Source: Chroococcidiopsis sp. CCMEE 29 (lineage in GTDB: Bacteria; Cyanobacteriota; Cyanobacteriia; Cyanobacteriales; Chroococcidiopsidaceae). Taken from it: DNA of 64,000 bases. The stretch lies in the NCBI RefSeq assembly GCF_023558375.1, contig NZ_CP083761.1, positions 1,291,001 to 1,355,000 of the forward strand. The letters are read 5' to 3'. The notes under the pieces are model-generated. The model did not search any database, was not told the DNA's origin, and saw only the letters and a program-made list of their open reading frames with translations. Shown one piece after another: positions 8,017 through 16,760 of the stretch (positions are counted from its first letter, which is position 1; every line of letters begins with the position of its first letter). A program made the translations under genes and the position numbers.

Positions 8017-8730
8017 ATGGATATCAAGTTTATGCAACCGATGAAAACTAGCTGGTTAGCGCTAACCCTTGTAGCGATCGCCTCGACTACAGGTGGGTTT
8101 CTCACAGCTTGTTCTGGTGTCTCCTCGAACGTCAGCCAAGCTCCAAATACCACAGCACCCAACGCTGATGGTATGCAAGGGATGGAGCATGGAAGCGGCA
8201 TGAATCATAGCATGGCAATGGATTTAGGACCTGCCGATGCTTACTACGATCTGGGATTCATTGATGCGATGAGATTACATCACCGCGGGGCGATCGCAAT
8301 GGCTGAAGAAGCACAGCAAAAATCGCAACGCTCCGAAATCAAACAATTAGCAGGCAACATTATTGAAACTCAAAGCAGAGAAGAAAACGAACTGCTACGA
8401 AAGTGGCGGCAAGCTTGGTATCCCGAAGCGGGCGATGAATTTGTTACTTACGGTGGTGAGGTTAAACCTGTAGTTCCTATGTCAGAACAACAAAAGCAAA
8501 GCATGACGATGCTTGAGGATCTAGGATCTGCCGATGCCCAGTTCAACCTGCGATTCATGAATGCGATGATTGCTCACCATGAAGGTGCTATAAGCATGGC
8601 TCAAGATGCACTGAGTAAATCTGAGCGCCCTGAAATCAAAGAATTGGCTCAAGAGATTGCCACTTCCCAACAAGCAGAGATTGAGCAAATGAAGCAGTGG
8701 CGAACAGCCTGGTATAAGCAGAGAGGATAG
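8017..8730 (+). CDS. DUF305 lipoprotein, CopM-like periplasmic copper-binding protein
   Basis: 237 residues. The signal peptide ends in a lipobox (FLTAC), giving a lipoprotein. A Met/His-rich stretch follows (GMQGMEHGSGMNHSMAM), then two DUF305 repeats, each with the pattern F-x-D/N-AM-x2-HH/HHEGA-x-x-MA (about 87-135 and 186-235; FIDAMRLHHRGAIAMA and FMNAMIAHHEGAISMA). The two halves look like an internal duplication. In Synechocystis the DUF305 protein CopM binds copper outside the cell and is encoded with the CopRS two-component system. That parallel and the neighbours suggest the same role. An alternative start is the ATG at 8041 (MKTSW), which gives a more typical signal peptide. Confidence 0.85.
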   Translation: MDIKFMQPMKTSWLALTLVAIASTTGGFLTACSGVSSNVSQAPNTTAPNADGMQGMEHGSGMNHSMAMDLGPADAYYDLGFIDAMRLHHRGAIAMAEEAQQKSQRSEIKQLAGNIIETQSREENELLRKWRQAWYPEAGDEFVTYGGEVKPVVPMSEQQKQSMTMLEDLGSADAQFNLRFMNAMIAHHEGAISMAQDALSKSERPEIKELAQEIATSQQAEIEQMKQWRTAWYKQRG

Positions 8731-8814
8731 ATGAATTCAGTTGTTAGTTCTCAAATATTATAGTAATCCTGACAACCGAGTAAATCGTATTAGTCTGCTT
8801 TTTGAGCAGACTTT

Positions 8815-9324
8815 CTATCTTTTAAAGGTGAAGCGACCATTCACCTTTTCACCATTAATCTCAGAAAGAACGACAACTTTATACTCTCCAGGCGTCTGCT
8901 CAGGTAGTAAAGCAGCGTAGTGTTTACCCGCAGCGTCATAGGTAAGATTTAAAGTTTTTTGGCTACCAGTAGGTGATTGTACTTCAGCTGTCACCTTAGC
9001 GTTAGGAATTGCTTTATGATTAGCACCTTCCTGCAAATAAAAATCCAGGTGAGTGCCATTACTTTCCGGAAGAGCAATCAATTCTAAATGATACTTTCCT
9101 GATTCAATCACCTGACCACCTTGATTCTCGTTAGAATGCCCAGTTGCACTCACCTGATTACCTTGATTCTTACTAGGCTGACTAGTAGTCTCACTCGCCG
9201 TTTCTGAAGGTGAAGCAGCCGAATTGTTTTTTGGATTCGTTACCTGTGTTCCATTACTACAAGCTCCCAGAAAAACCAGTCCTAAACTGCCCACAAATAA
9301 CAAACTTGAACTAAGCAATTTCAT
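8815..9324 (-). CDS. Lipoprotein with C-terminal YtkA/FixH-like beta domain
   Basis: 169 residues. The signal peptide has lipobox VFLGAC (Cys about 22), followed by a Ser/Thr/Asn/Gln-rich linker (about 25-75). The compact C-terminal domain (about 77-169) has SGKYHLELIALPESNGTHLDFYL, AKVTAEVQSPTGSQ and PGEYKVVVLSEINGE, resembling YtkA/FixH-like domains found with heavy-metal transport systems. It is the gene just downstream of the RND pump on the same strand (43 bp gap), so it is probably the last gene of the efflux operon. It may be a periplasmic metal-handling partner (inference). Confidence 0.6.
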   Translation of the reverse strand: MKLLSSSLLFVGSLGLVFLGACSNGTQVTNPKNNSAASPSETASETTSQPSKNQGNQVSATGHSNENQGGQVIESGKYHLELIALPESNGTHLDFYLQEGANHKAIPNAKVTAEVQSPTGSQKTLNLTYDAAGKHYAALLPEQTPGEYKVVVLSEINGEKVNGRFTFKR

Positions 9325-9366
9325 TTGTTTCTCCTCTTCCTTTGTGTCCTTTGTGTCCTTTGCGGT

Positions 9367-12300
9367 TCAAATCTTCCCCTCTGCTACTCCCACATCAGAC
9401 ACCCAAGCCTTCCTCTTAGGCACCAAAAGCTTCCCAAACTGTGTATACAAAGCCGGAAGCACCAGCAACGTTAAAGCCGTAGACGTAAATAATCCCCCTA
9501 GCACCACCACCGCCAACGGTTGCAGAATTTCTTTACCCGCCCCACTCCCGATCGCCAGTGGCAGCATTCCTAGTGCCGATGTCAAAGCCGTCATCAAAAT
9601 AGCTGTTAGCCGTTCCATCGAACCCTCAACCAAAACTTTCTGTAAGGGCATACCAGTTGCCAGCTTATTGTTGTAGTTATCAACTAGCAGCAGACCGTTG
9701 CGGGTAGCAACACCAAACAGGGTGATAAATCCCACCATTGAGGCAACAGAAAGAATGCCACCGCCAACGGCAACAGAAAAGATGCCCCCAGTCAATGCCA
9801 AAGGCAAATTCAGCATAATCATCACAGTTGCCCAGATTGATTTGACCGCGAAGTACATCAAGATAGCGATGACAATCAGCGCCAGAGTGCCAAATACAAG
9901 TAAGTTTTGAGTAGCTCGTTGTTCTGATTCAAACTGACCTCCGTATTGAATAAAGTAGCCGTTAGGTACTTGCAGCTGTTGGCGCACTTGAGCTTGAATG
10001 TCTTCAACTACGCTGCCCAAATCTCTACCAGCAACGTTGGCAGAGACGACAATTAGGCGGGAAACGTTTTCGCGGTTAATGGTGTTAGGACCAGTCCCAT
10101 AGTCGATTTGAGCGACTTGAGCAAGGGGAATTTTGGTACCAGTGGGGGTATTAACGAGCAAGTTGCGGATAGTGTCAAGGTTGTTGCGTGCTTCTTCCTG
10201 TAACCACACCACCAAGTCAAATAACTGTTGTTGTTCTAGCACTTGAGATACTACTCGCCCATTCAATGCCGTTTCGACGATTTGTGAGAGTTGACCAACC
10301 GTCAGACCATAACGGGCAGCGGCGGAGCGGTCAAACTGAATTTGTACCTGTTTAATTGGCACTTGGGGTTCTAGTTGCAGATCTACAACACCGGGAATAT
10401 TGCTGATGACATCTCGGGCTTGAGCACCGAGACGGCGTAATTCTGGGAGATCGGCACCGAAGATTTTGACAGCGATCGCACTCCTGACTCCCGACAGCAC
10501 CTCATCCATCCGGTGAGAAATAAAACCGCCAATATTAGGCGCAACTCCAGGCAACTTAGCAAATTCTTCCCGCAGCTTCTCAATACTCCCCTCTCTGTCC
10601 TTTATCCCCGCCTCACTCAGCTCAACATCCAAGTGTCCTAAGGTGACACTGCCTGCATCCGCATCTCCCGGTGCTCGACCGGAGCGTAACTGCACCAATT
10701 CAAACCGAGGATCATCCTTGAGGGCATCCTGCATTGCCAACCCTGCTCGATTCGTCATTTCTAGAGAAACACCTGGGTAGAGATTGATAGTGTTAACGAG
10801 CGATCGCTCCTGAAACTCCGGCAAGAAGACCCGCCCCAAACTTGGCAGAACAATCAGTGAAGCGATAAATGCAGCAACAGCGATCGCCAGGATAATTTTG
10901 GGGAATTGCAGGGAAAATCTCAGCAGGGGGCGGTACAGCCCTTGGAAAAAGCGCGAAACCCAGGTTTCATCCTCTGGTAACTGCTGATTTGCTAATAAAA
11001 TGGCACATAGCGCTGGAGAAAGTGTTAGCGCTACAAAAGTCGAAGCCAAAATTGACAGTAAATACGCCACTCCCATCGGCGCAAAAATCCGACCTTCCAC
11101 CCCAGTCAGCATGAAAATCGGTGCGAACACCACGGCGATAATTACTGTTGAAAACAGCACACTGACCCTTACTTCCACCGAAGTGTCATAGACAACCTGG
11201 AACGGTGGTACTGGATTACCAGCCTGTTGATTTTTCCGCAACCCTCGGTAGCAGTTTTCCATGTCCACAATCGAGTCATCCACCACCGAACCAATTGCCA
11301 CCGCTAGTCCCCCTAGCGTCATCGTGTTGATGCCCTGACCAAACAAATTCATTAGCATCAAGCCAATGAGCAAAGACAGAGGAATGGCGCTGAGGGTGAT
11401 AACAGCAGTGCGCCAATTCATCAGAAACATCAGCAGGATGATGGAAACGATGATGATACCATCGCGTAGAGAATCTCGAACGTTATCAATGGAGGCATCA
11501 ATAAAATCTGCCTGACGGAAAGTAACGATGACAGTCACATCTGCAGGCAAACTGGGTTTAATCTCCGCCATCGCCGCCTCCACTGCTTTAGTAACGGTGG
11601 GAGTATCAGCTAGCGGCTGTTTGTTAACCATCAGTGCGATCGCCTGTTTGCCATTCAAACTGGCATCGCCACGCTTCAAGGCTGCACCAATGCGGACATC
11701 AGCTATATCTCCCAGCAGCACTGGCGTGCCATTGCGTGCTGTCACAACAGATTTCTCTAAATCTGCTATTGATTCAATTCTCCCGATACCTCGGATTAAC
11801 AGTTCCTGATCTGGACGAATCAGAAATCCCCCAGCAGCATTGGTATTAGCTGCTTGTGCTGCTTCGGTGACATCTGCTAAAGAGACATCAAAAGCTTGCA
11901 ACTTGGCAGGGTCAACCAGTACCTGATACTGACGGATATCTCCCCCATAGGCGATTACCTGAGTCACGCCTGGTACAGCTAGTAGCCGATTGGTAATAAT
12001 GTCGCGGTCAACCAGTTGCCGCAAGTCCATCAGAGAAGTAGGGGCGGGTTTATCGAAAATTTCATGCTGTTGCCTGGCATTCTGGTTAAACTCGCCCGTA
12101 CTGAGTGAGGTGTTCTCCCCTGCAACGCTGAAGGCATATTGAATCACAGTGCCAATGGGAGATGAGATCGGGGAAATTTGCGGCGTTTCGATGCCTTCAG
12201 GTAATTTGGTTGCAGCTTGTTGCAATCTTTCTGTTACCAGTTGGCGGGCTTGGTAAATATCGGTGTCCCAATTGAAAGTGACTTTCACCACAGAAATGCC

Positions 12301-12564
12301 CACAGCGGAGGAGGAGCGCACGGTTTGTATTCCTGGAGTACCGTTGATGGCGCTCTCGATAGGCAGGGTAACGAGCGATTCAACTTCTTCCGGGGCTAGT
12401 CCCGGTGCTTCTGTTTGAATCTCAACTTGGGGAGGAGCAAAGTTGGGAAAGACATCCAGAGGCATCTGGGATACAGTGATAAATCCCCAAACTGTGACGA
12501 TAATCGCACCAATCACAACTAACCAGCGCTGGGCAATAGACCACTTGAGGATGGCGTTGAGCAT
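9367..12564 (-). CDS. Heavy-metal efflux RND transporter, CusA/CzcA family
   Basis: 1065 residues, the normal length for the inner-membrane pump of a tripartite metal exporter. Visible features are the first membrane helix (WLVVIGAIIVTVWGF), the porter start (MPLDVFPNFAPPQVEIQTEAPGLAPEEVE), a TM4 region with GSVVDDSIVDMEN, a second large periplasmic loop, and the closing TM set (MVGFITLFGVATRNGLLLVDN; ALGMLPLAIGSGAGKEILQPLA). Between IQYAFSV and TSLMDLRQLVDRDI lies an extra segment of about 22 residues (155-176). It is encoded by one copy of the palindromic repeat and is absent from the usual alignment. It lies 24 bp after the adaptor gene. Copper or silver is the likely substrate by context. 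Confidence 0.92.
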   Translation of the reverse strand: MLNAILKWSIAQRWLVVIGAIIVTVWGFITVSQMPLDVFPNFAPPQVEIQTEAPGLAPEEVESLVTLPIESAINGTPGIQTVRSSSAVGISVVKVTFNWDTDIYQARQLVTERLQQAATKLPEGIETPQISPISSPIGTVIQYAFSVAGENTSLSTGEFNQNARQQHEIFDKPAPTSLMDLRQLVDRDIITNRLLAVPGVTQVIAYGGDIRQYQVLVDPAKLQAFDVSLADVTEAAQAANTNAAGGFLIRPDQELLIRGIGRIESIADLEKSVVTARNGTPVLLGDIADVRIGAALKRGDASLNGKQAIALMVNKQPLADTPTVTKAVEAAMAEIKPSLPADVTVIVTFRQADFIDASIDNVRDSLRDGIIIVSIILLMFLMNWRTAVITLSAIPLSLLIGLMLMNLFGQGINTMTLGGLAVAIGSVVDDSIVDMENCYRGLRKNQQAGNPVPPFQVVYDTSVEVRVSVLFSTVIIAVVFAPIFMLTGVEGRIFAPMGVAYLLSILASTFVALTLSPALCAILLANQQLPEDETWVSRFFQGLYRPLLRFSLQFPKIILAIAVAAFIASLIVLPSLGRVFLPEFQERSLVNTINLYPGVSLEMTNRAGLAMQDALKDDPRFELVQLRSGRAPGDADAGSVTLGHLDVELSEAGIKDREGSIEKLREEFAKLPGVAPNIGGFISHRMDEVLSGVRSAIAVKIFGADLPELRRLGAQARDVISNIPGVVDLQLEPQVPIKQVQIQFDRSAAARYGLTVGQLSQIVETALNGRVVSQVLEQQQLFDLVVWLQEEARNNLDTIRNLLVNTPTGTKIPLAQVAQIDYGTGPNTINRENVSRLIVVSANVAGRDLGSVVEDIQAQVRQQLQVPNGYFIQYGGQFESEQRATQNLLVFGTLALIVIAILMYFAVKSIWATVMIMLNLPLALTGGIFSVAVGGGILSVASMVGFITLFGVATRNGLLLVDNYNNKLATGMPLQKVLVEGSMERLTAILMTALTSALGMLPLAIGSGAGKEILQPLAVVVLGGLFTSTALTLLVLPALYTQFGKLLVPKRKAWVSDVGVAEGKI
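12038..12101. repeat. 64-bp palindromic interspersed repeat, copy 1, inside the RND pump gene
   Basis: The left arm is GTAGGGGCGGGTTTATC and the right arm GGTTAAACTCGCCCGTAC. It shares arms and length with copies at 16694, 33356 and 45153. It is translated on the minus strand as part of the porter region without breaking the frame. Confidence 0.8.
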
Positions 12565-12565
12565 A

Positions 12566-12601
12566 TTCTAGGAACTAGGGATTAGGGGTTAGGGGCTAGG
12601 G
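12566..12601. repeat. Heptamer tandem repeat (CCCCTAA type) at the end of the adaptor gene
   Basis: Degenerate tandem units of GGGGTTA/GGGATTA/GGGGCTA. On the minus strand the adaptor gene reads into it, and the repeat supplies the last codons (SPSP) and the TAA stop at 12589. It resembles the short tandemly repeated heptamers described in cyanobacteria. Confidence 0.65.
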
Positions 12602-14232
12602 GACTTATTACTAATCGCTTCGTGCCCATCGCCTACACTGGCTGATTGCAGTAGAGGCAATTCGTGACTAGTTCCTACTGATGGTTGACGGCTAACGGGT
12701 TGAGTGCGCCGACCTAACCAGAAGGCACCAGCGGCGATCGCACCTCCAACTGGAATCACCACCCACCAAGGAACTGAAGCTTCTTTGTTTTGCTGCTCCC
12801 CCTGCTTCCCCTGCTCCCCCTGCTTCCCCTGCTCCCCCTGCTCCCCCTGCTCTCGAAAGCCGCCCCGCAACGATTGGGCATAAAGCTGCATTGCGCCTTG
12901 AGTAACTATGCGATCGCCCTCAAACAGGCTACTCTTAACCTCAACTGTGTCGCCGGATAATTGACCTAAAGTGACTTCTACTGGTTCATAGGCATTGCCA
13001 TTTTGCACATAGACCAGTTGCCTACCATTAGCCTCAACCACAGCAGCGTGAGGAATTGTCAAGATCTCTGTTGGTGTTTGAGTCGTTAACACTTCTAACT
13101 CAGCAAACATCCCTGGCTTCAACAACTGGCTAGAGTTATTCAGCTCTGCTTGTACCGGAACAACCCTTGTGTCTCCCACGGTTGAGCCAATTAAAGAAAT
13201 TTGTCCGCTAAAGGTGCGATTGGGTAAACTGGCAACTTGTACTCGGATTTGCTGACCTGTCTTTACTTTGTCCAAGTCTTTTTCGTAGATATTCGCTGTA
13301 GCAAAAACCCGACTGTCATTCAAGATGGTCATTATCGGTTCACCAGCTTCCTCGACCGATTCTCCTAAAGTGATTTCCCGGTCTGCCACTGTACCAGCAA
13401 TTGGGGCAGCTACGGCAATCTGTCCTTTAGCATTAGCGCGGCTTCCTAGTTGTTGCAGTCGGGCTTCATAACCAGCGCTACTCAGGCGCAGCCGAGACTG
13501 TGCTACTTCGACAGCGGATTGGGCGCGTTTGAGCTGGGCTTGGGCTTCTAAAGCTGGCAGTCGGCTGGTAGCTTTGGCAGCGATCGCTCTAGCCTCTGTC
13601 AATTTAGTTTCTGATTCTTGCATTTGTCGGCGCGGGATCGCTCCAGCTGCTTGCAATTCTCTATCTCGGTCATATTGTTCTTGAGCGAATGCCAGATGGC
13701 TTTGTGCTTGTCGGATATCAGCCGCCACCAACTGCTGCTGGCGCTCATAATTCGCTTTTGCTAGCTGCAAATCTGCTTCCGCCTCTTGCAAATCTGCCTG
13801 TGCCTCTGCTCGTTTTTCTGCGGAGTTTACGCGCAGTTGTGCCAATTCTGGACTCGATAAAACGGCGACAGTTTGACCTTTGTTCACAAAGTCACCGGGC
13901 TTTACCAGCAGTTCTACCACAGTGCTGTTGAGGGGAGCAGTCACTTTGACTTTTTGATTGGGCAAGGTTTCAATTTGACCGGTAGTTTTAATGCCTACAG
14001 CTAACCGCTGACGCTGAATCTGCTCAACTTTAATTCCCATCCGTTGGACAGTTTTTTCATCAACCTGAATAGAATTAGCAGTTTGACTGGCTGCGGTTTC
14101 TGGGTGGAATTCGTCTCCGTGTCCACCGTGAGCTAGAACAGCTGCTGGAGTCGTTAATAACAATAGGCTCAGGCAGACTTCAGAAACACAACGGATTGCT
14201 GTAGGTGGTTTAGACCAATCAGGGATGCCCAT
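12589..14232 (-). CDS. Periplasmic adaptor (membrane fusion) protein of the metal RND pump, CusB/CzcB family
   Basis: 547 residues. It has a signal peptide (about 1-34) and a His-rich mature start (HGGHGDEFHPE). The barrel and lipoyl-like halves are KVTAPLNSTVVELLVKPGDF and IAVAAPIAGTVADREITLGE, separated by a long coiled-coil hairpin (about 125-265) with LQEAEADLQLAKANYERQQQ. A beta-barrel domain follows. Near the end, a Gly-Glu-Gln/Gly-Lys-Gln run (about 460-481) is encoded by a G-rich DNA repeat. It is followed by an unusual C-terminal membrane helix (VPWWVVIPVGGAIAAGAFWLG). A TTCAT-N6-TTCAT box sits 65 bp upstream. It is the first gene of the adaptor-pump-lipoprotein operon. Confidence 0.9.
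   Translation of the reverse strand: MGIPDWSKPPTAIRCVSEVCLSLLLLTTPAAVLAHGGHGDEFHPETAASQTANSIQVDEKTVQRMGIKVEQIQRQRLAVGIKTTGQIETLPNQKVKVTAPLNSTVVELLVKPGDFVNKGQTVAVLSSPELAQLRVNSAEKRAEAQADLQEAEADLQLAKANYERQQQLVAADIRQAQSHLAFAQEQYDRDRELQAAGAIPRRQMQESETKLTEARAIAAKATSRLPALEAQAQLKRAQSAVEVAQSRLRLSSAGYEARLQQLGSRANAKGQIAVAAPIAGTVADREITLGESVEEAGEPIMTILNDSRVFATANIYEKDLDKVKTGQQIRVQVASLPNRTFSGQISLIGSTVGDTRVVPVQAELNNSSQLLKPGMFAELEVLTTQTPTEILTIPHAAVVEANGRQLVYVQNGNAYEPVEVTLGQLSGDTVEVKSSLFEGDRIVTQGAMQLYAQSLRGGFREQGEQGEQGKQGEQGKQGEQQNKEASVPWWVVIPVGGAIAAGAFWLGRRTQPVSRQPSVGTSHELPLLQSASVGDGHEAISNKSPSP
12791..12852. repeat. G-rich 9-bp-based repeat read as Gly-Glu-Gln units in the adaptor gene
   Basis: Tandem GGGGAGCAG/GGGAAGCAG units (minus strand). 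Because the unit is 9 bp the frame is kept, giving GEQ/GKQ tripeptides. Related tracts occur at 18187, 19500, 27312, 33249 and 56352. Confidence 0.8.
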
Positions 14233-14296
14233 GATTATGAAATTCCTTGAGTCCTGAAAAAGAGGCTGGAGCTTTAGTTGAGTCTTTCATAGAAAA

Positions 14297-14312
14297 ATGA
14301 AATTAGGATGAA
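14297..14312 (-). promoter_or_regulatory. TTCAT-N6-TTCAT direct-repeat box upstream of the efflux operon, copy 3
   Basis: On the minus strand it reads TTCAT-CCTAAT-TTCAT followed by TTTTCTATG. The 16 bases are identical to the box at 7848, and it lies 65 bp before the adaptor ATG at 14232. A shared regulator for the DUF305 gene and the pump is implied. Confidence 0.65.
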
Positions 14313-14426
14313 ACCCCAGTTTTAATGACTTACGCAGTTGGTAAGCTAATCGGCATTTAAATTGCGTCGGGGCGTCCCCGCGTCTCCGCGTCGAGGCGTC
14401 TTTTTCGCTTTTATTGAAGATGGCAA

Positions 14427-16559
14427 TCAAAGTCGGCAATCCTGTCCGGCAAATTGTGCCAAAGCGGCAATTAATTCGGTTGACTCAACTGGTTTAGGTA
14501 AATGCATCTGAAAGCCAGCTGCCAGTTTAAGCTCCTCATTGCTAGCGTATGCTGGCGTCATGGCGATCGCGGTAATTTTTTCTCCTCGCTCTGCTTCTAA
14601 AGCTCTAACTTGACGGAGCAACTCATAAGCATCTTGTTCCAGCATCCCAATGTCGCCGATCATCACATCCGGCGTCAACTGTTGCAGAGCTGCCATTGCC
14701 TCGCTGACTGATGCTACAGCCGTCACCCTAGCTCCATGCTGTTCAAGTACTGTGGTCAGAAAATCATGAGTGTCAGTATCGCTATCTACGATTAGTACTC
14801 GCAAATCTTCCAGAATGAGAGGTGATGGAGTTGACTCTGTTGAAATCGGGGTCTCTGGAGAGGGATGAGGATTGAGGAGTAAAGGAATCAATTCATCTTT
14901 AATCCTGCCACCTTCATCCTTGAAAAGTGGCAGCTGTACAATAAATGTTGCTCCTGTTCCTTCGCCATCACTTTGTACGTGGACAGTTCCCCTGTGCAGT
15001 TCTACTAAGTGTCTGACGATCGCTAATCCGAGTCCCAGACCACTATGCGATCGGGTCGTTGTGCTATCTGCTTGACGGAAGCGCTCAAACACATAAGGTA
15101 AAAAGTCTTTACCGATCCCAATGCCTGTATCACTCACTTGAATTTGGACGTAGTTGTTAGTTGTCTGTTGTTCGTTGCTACAACTAACTGACAATCGCAC
15201 TTCAACCTTGCCGCCCGCAGGTGTAAACTTAATCCCATTAGAAAGTAGATTCCAAATAACTTGTTGTAGGCGCTCTGGATCGCCTGAAACCAGGAATTTT
15301 GAATTACCAGGTTGCTTGTCAGATTCGATAGATTCTGGATTCTCACTCATATTCTCTAATCCAAAATCGAAAATCAAAAATCGAAAATCGATAGCTTTCG
15401 CTTCAGCAGCTAAACGTACAGAATCTATTGCTGCCTCAATTACAGATACGAGGTTTACTGGAACCAAATGCAGACGCAGCTTGCCGCGAATAATCCGAGA
15501 AACATCCAAGATATCCTCGATCAGTTGCGCCTGCGACTTCGCGTTGCGCTCGATTGTTTCTAGAGCCCGAGCAGTAGTCTTTTCATCAAATTTCTTAGTG
15601 CGCAGTAGTCTAGCCCAGCCCAGGATTGAATTCAGAGGAGTGCGGAGTTCGTGGGAGAGGGTTGCTAAGAACTCATCCTTCATCCGGTTCGCTGCCTCTG
15701 CTTCTTGTCGTGCTGCCTGCTCGCGGATAAATTGAGTGTGTGCTGCCTCCGCCTGCTTGCGCTCAGTGATATCTTCTACCGTTCCCACCTGACCGATCAC
15801 TTGACCTTGCTCAGATAGCATCGGGGAGGAGCGAACGTGAACCCAATGCACGCTTCCCTCTGGAGCCAATAAGCGAAATTCATTGGAGTATTCCTGACCT
15901 TTAAGTGTGCGAGCAGACCAATCTGCCAATACCCAATCGCGATCTTCTGGATGAACTGAGCGCGACCAGCCCTCTATTAAACTCTCCTCAAGCTTGAAGT
16001 TATCGGTAGCTTGGCAGCGGGAGTTAGTATAGGTGCAGCGACCTGCAATATCTGTCATGAAAATACCTACTGGTGAGCAGGCACTTAAAGAGCGAAACTG
16101 TTCTTCACTTTTTCTGAGTTCGGCATTAATGGCGGCAAGTTGTGTGGCTTGTCGTTTTATTTCTGCTGTCTTTTTAAACAGATCGACAAATACCGCCACT
16201 TTCGATTTTAATATTTCTGGCTGTAGAGGCTTGAATAGATAGTCCACTGCTCCCAGGGAATAGCCTTTAAACACTAATGTGTCGCTGGTGCTGAATGCTG
16301 TCAGAAAAATAATCGGAGTGTGCAGCGATCGTTCTCGTTGTCGAATTAGCCTTGCCGTTTCAAATCCATCCATTCCTGGCATCTGGACATCGAGCAAAAT
16401 CACAGCAAAATCTTGATTGAGCAGACATCTCAATGCTTCCGCCCCCGAATGTGCTTTGACAAGATTCTGGTCTAGGCAGTCCAGTATAGCTTCTAGAGCC
16501 AGCAAATTTTGTGGATGATCGTCCACCAGGAGGACATTAACTTTCGATTCGGGGGACAT
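14427..16559 (-). CDS. Hybrid histidine kinase: REC-PAS-HisKA-HATPase-REC
   Basis: 710 residues with no membrane segment. The N-terminal receiver (about 8-125) has LLVDDHPQNLLAL, ILLDVQMPGMDG and YLFKPL. A PAS/PAC sensor (about 150-270) is followed by a phospho-acceptor box, [17 protein letters not shown] (His about 305), ATPase motifs VIWNLLSNGIKFTP, DTGIGIG and GLGLGLAIVRHL, and a C-terminal receiver (about 585-705, VLIVDSDTDTHDF). Three odd stretches look like intergenic repeats read in frame: RFLIFDFGLENMSENPES between HisKA and the N box, SNEQQTTNNY, and DEGGRIKDELIPLLLNPHP before the last receiver. It sits upstream of nothing obvious and downstream of cheB. Confidence 0.9.
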   Translation of the reverse strand: MSPESKVNVLLVDDHPQNLLALEAILDCLDQNLVKAHSGAEALRCLLNQDFAVILLDVQMPGMDGFETARLIRQRERSLHTPIIFLTAFSTSDTLVFKGYSLGAVDYLFKPLQPEILKSKVAVFVDLFKKTAEIKRQATQLAAINAELRKSEEQFRSLSACSPVGIFMTDIAGRCTYTNSRCQATDNFKLEESLIEGWSRSVHPEDRDWVLADWSARTLKGQEYSNEFRLLAPEGSVHWVHVRSSPMLSEQGQVIGQVGTVEDITERKQAEAAHTQFIREQAARQEAEAANRMKDEFLATLSHELRTPLNSILGWARLLRTKKFDEKTTARALETIERNAKSQAQLIEDILDVSRIIRGKLRLHLVPVNLVSVIEAAIDSVRLAAEAKAIDFRFLIFDFGLENMSENPESIESDKQPGNSKFLVSGDPERLQQVIWNLLSNGIKFTPAGGKVEVRLSVSCSNEQQTTNNYVQIQVSDTGIGIGKDFLPYVFERFRQADSTTTRSHSGLGLGLAIVRHLVELHRGTVHVQSDGEGTGATFIVQLPLFKDEGGRIKDELIPLLLNPHPSPETPISTESTPSPLILEDLRVLIVDSDTDTHDFLTTVLEQHGARVTAVASVSEAMAALQQLTPDVMIGDIGMLEQDAYELLRQVRALEAERGEKITAIAMTPAYASNEELKLAAGFQMHLPKPVESTELIAALAQFAGQDCRL

Positions 16560-16693
16560 GTTTTGATCGGGGTTTTTAATATCTTTTGAAAGACTTTCGA
16601 TGTTTAGCTTTTAGGAATGCAACTGTCTAAAGTTACATCAGTAGCCATTTTTCTCCATTTCAATCCTCTAGCTTTGGACATAAGTTTGACTCA

Positions 16694-16760
16694 GTAGGAG
16701 CGGGTTTATCAAAAATTCCATTTGGTAACAAAAAGTTCTGGTTAAACCCGTCCCTACTCC
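16694..16760. repeat. Palindromic interspersed repeat, copy 2, overlapping the cheB stop
   Basis: The left arm is GTAGGAGCGGGTTTATC and the right arm GGTTAAACCCGTCCCTACTCC. Its right edge provides the TAG stop and the preceding Glu codon of cheB (GAG TAG on the minus strand). Confidence 0.8.

Noticed and set aside
9224-9676. Plus-strand open frame of 150 codons across the start of the lipoprotein gene and the end of the pump gene
   Set aside because: Both minus-strand genes are clear. This frame is a chance opening.
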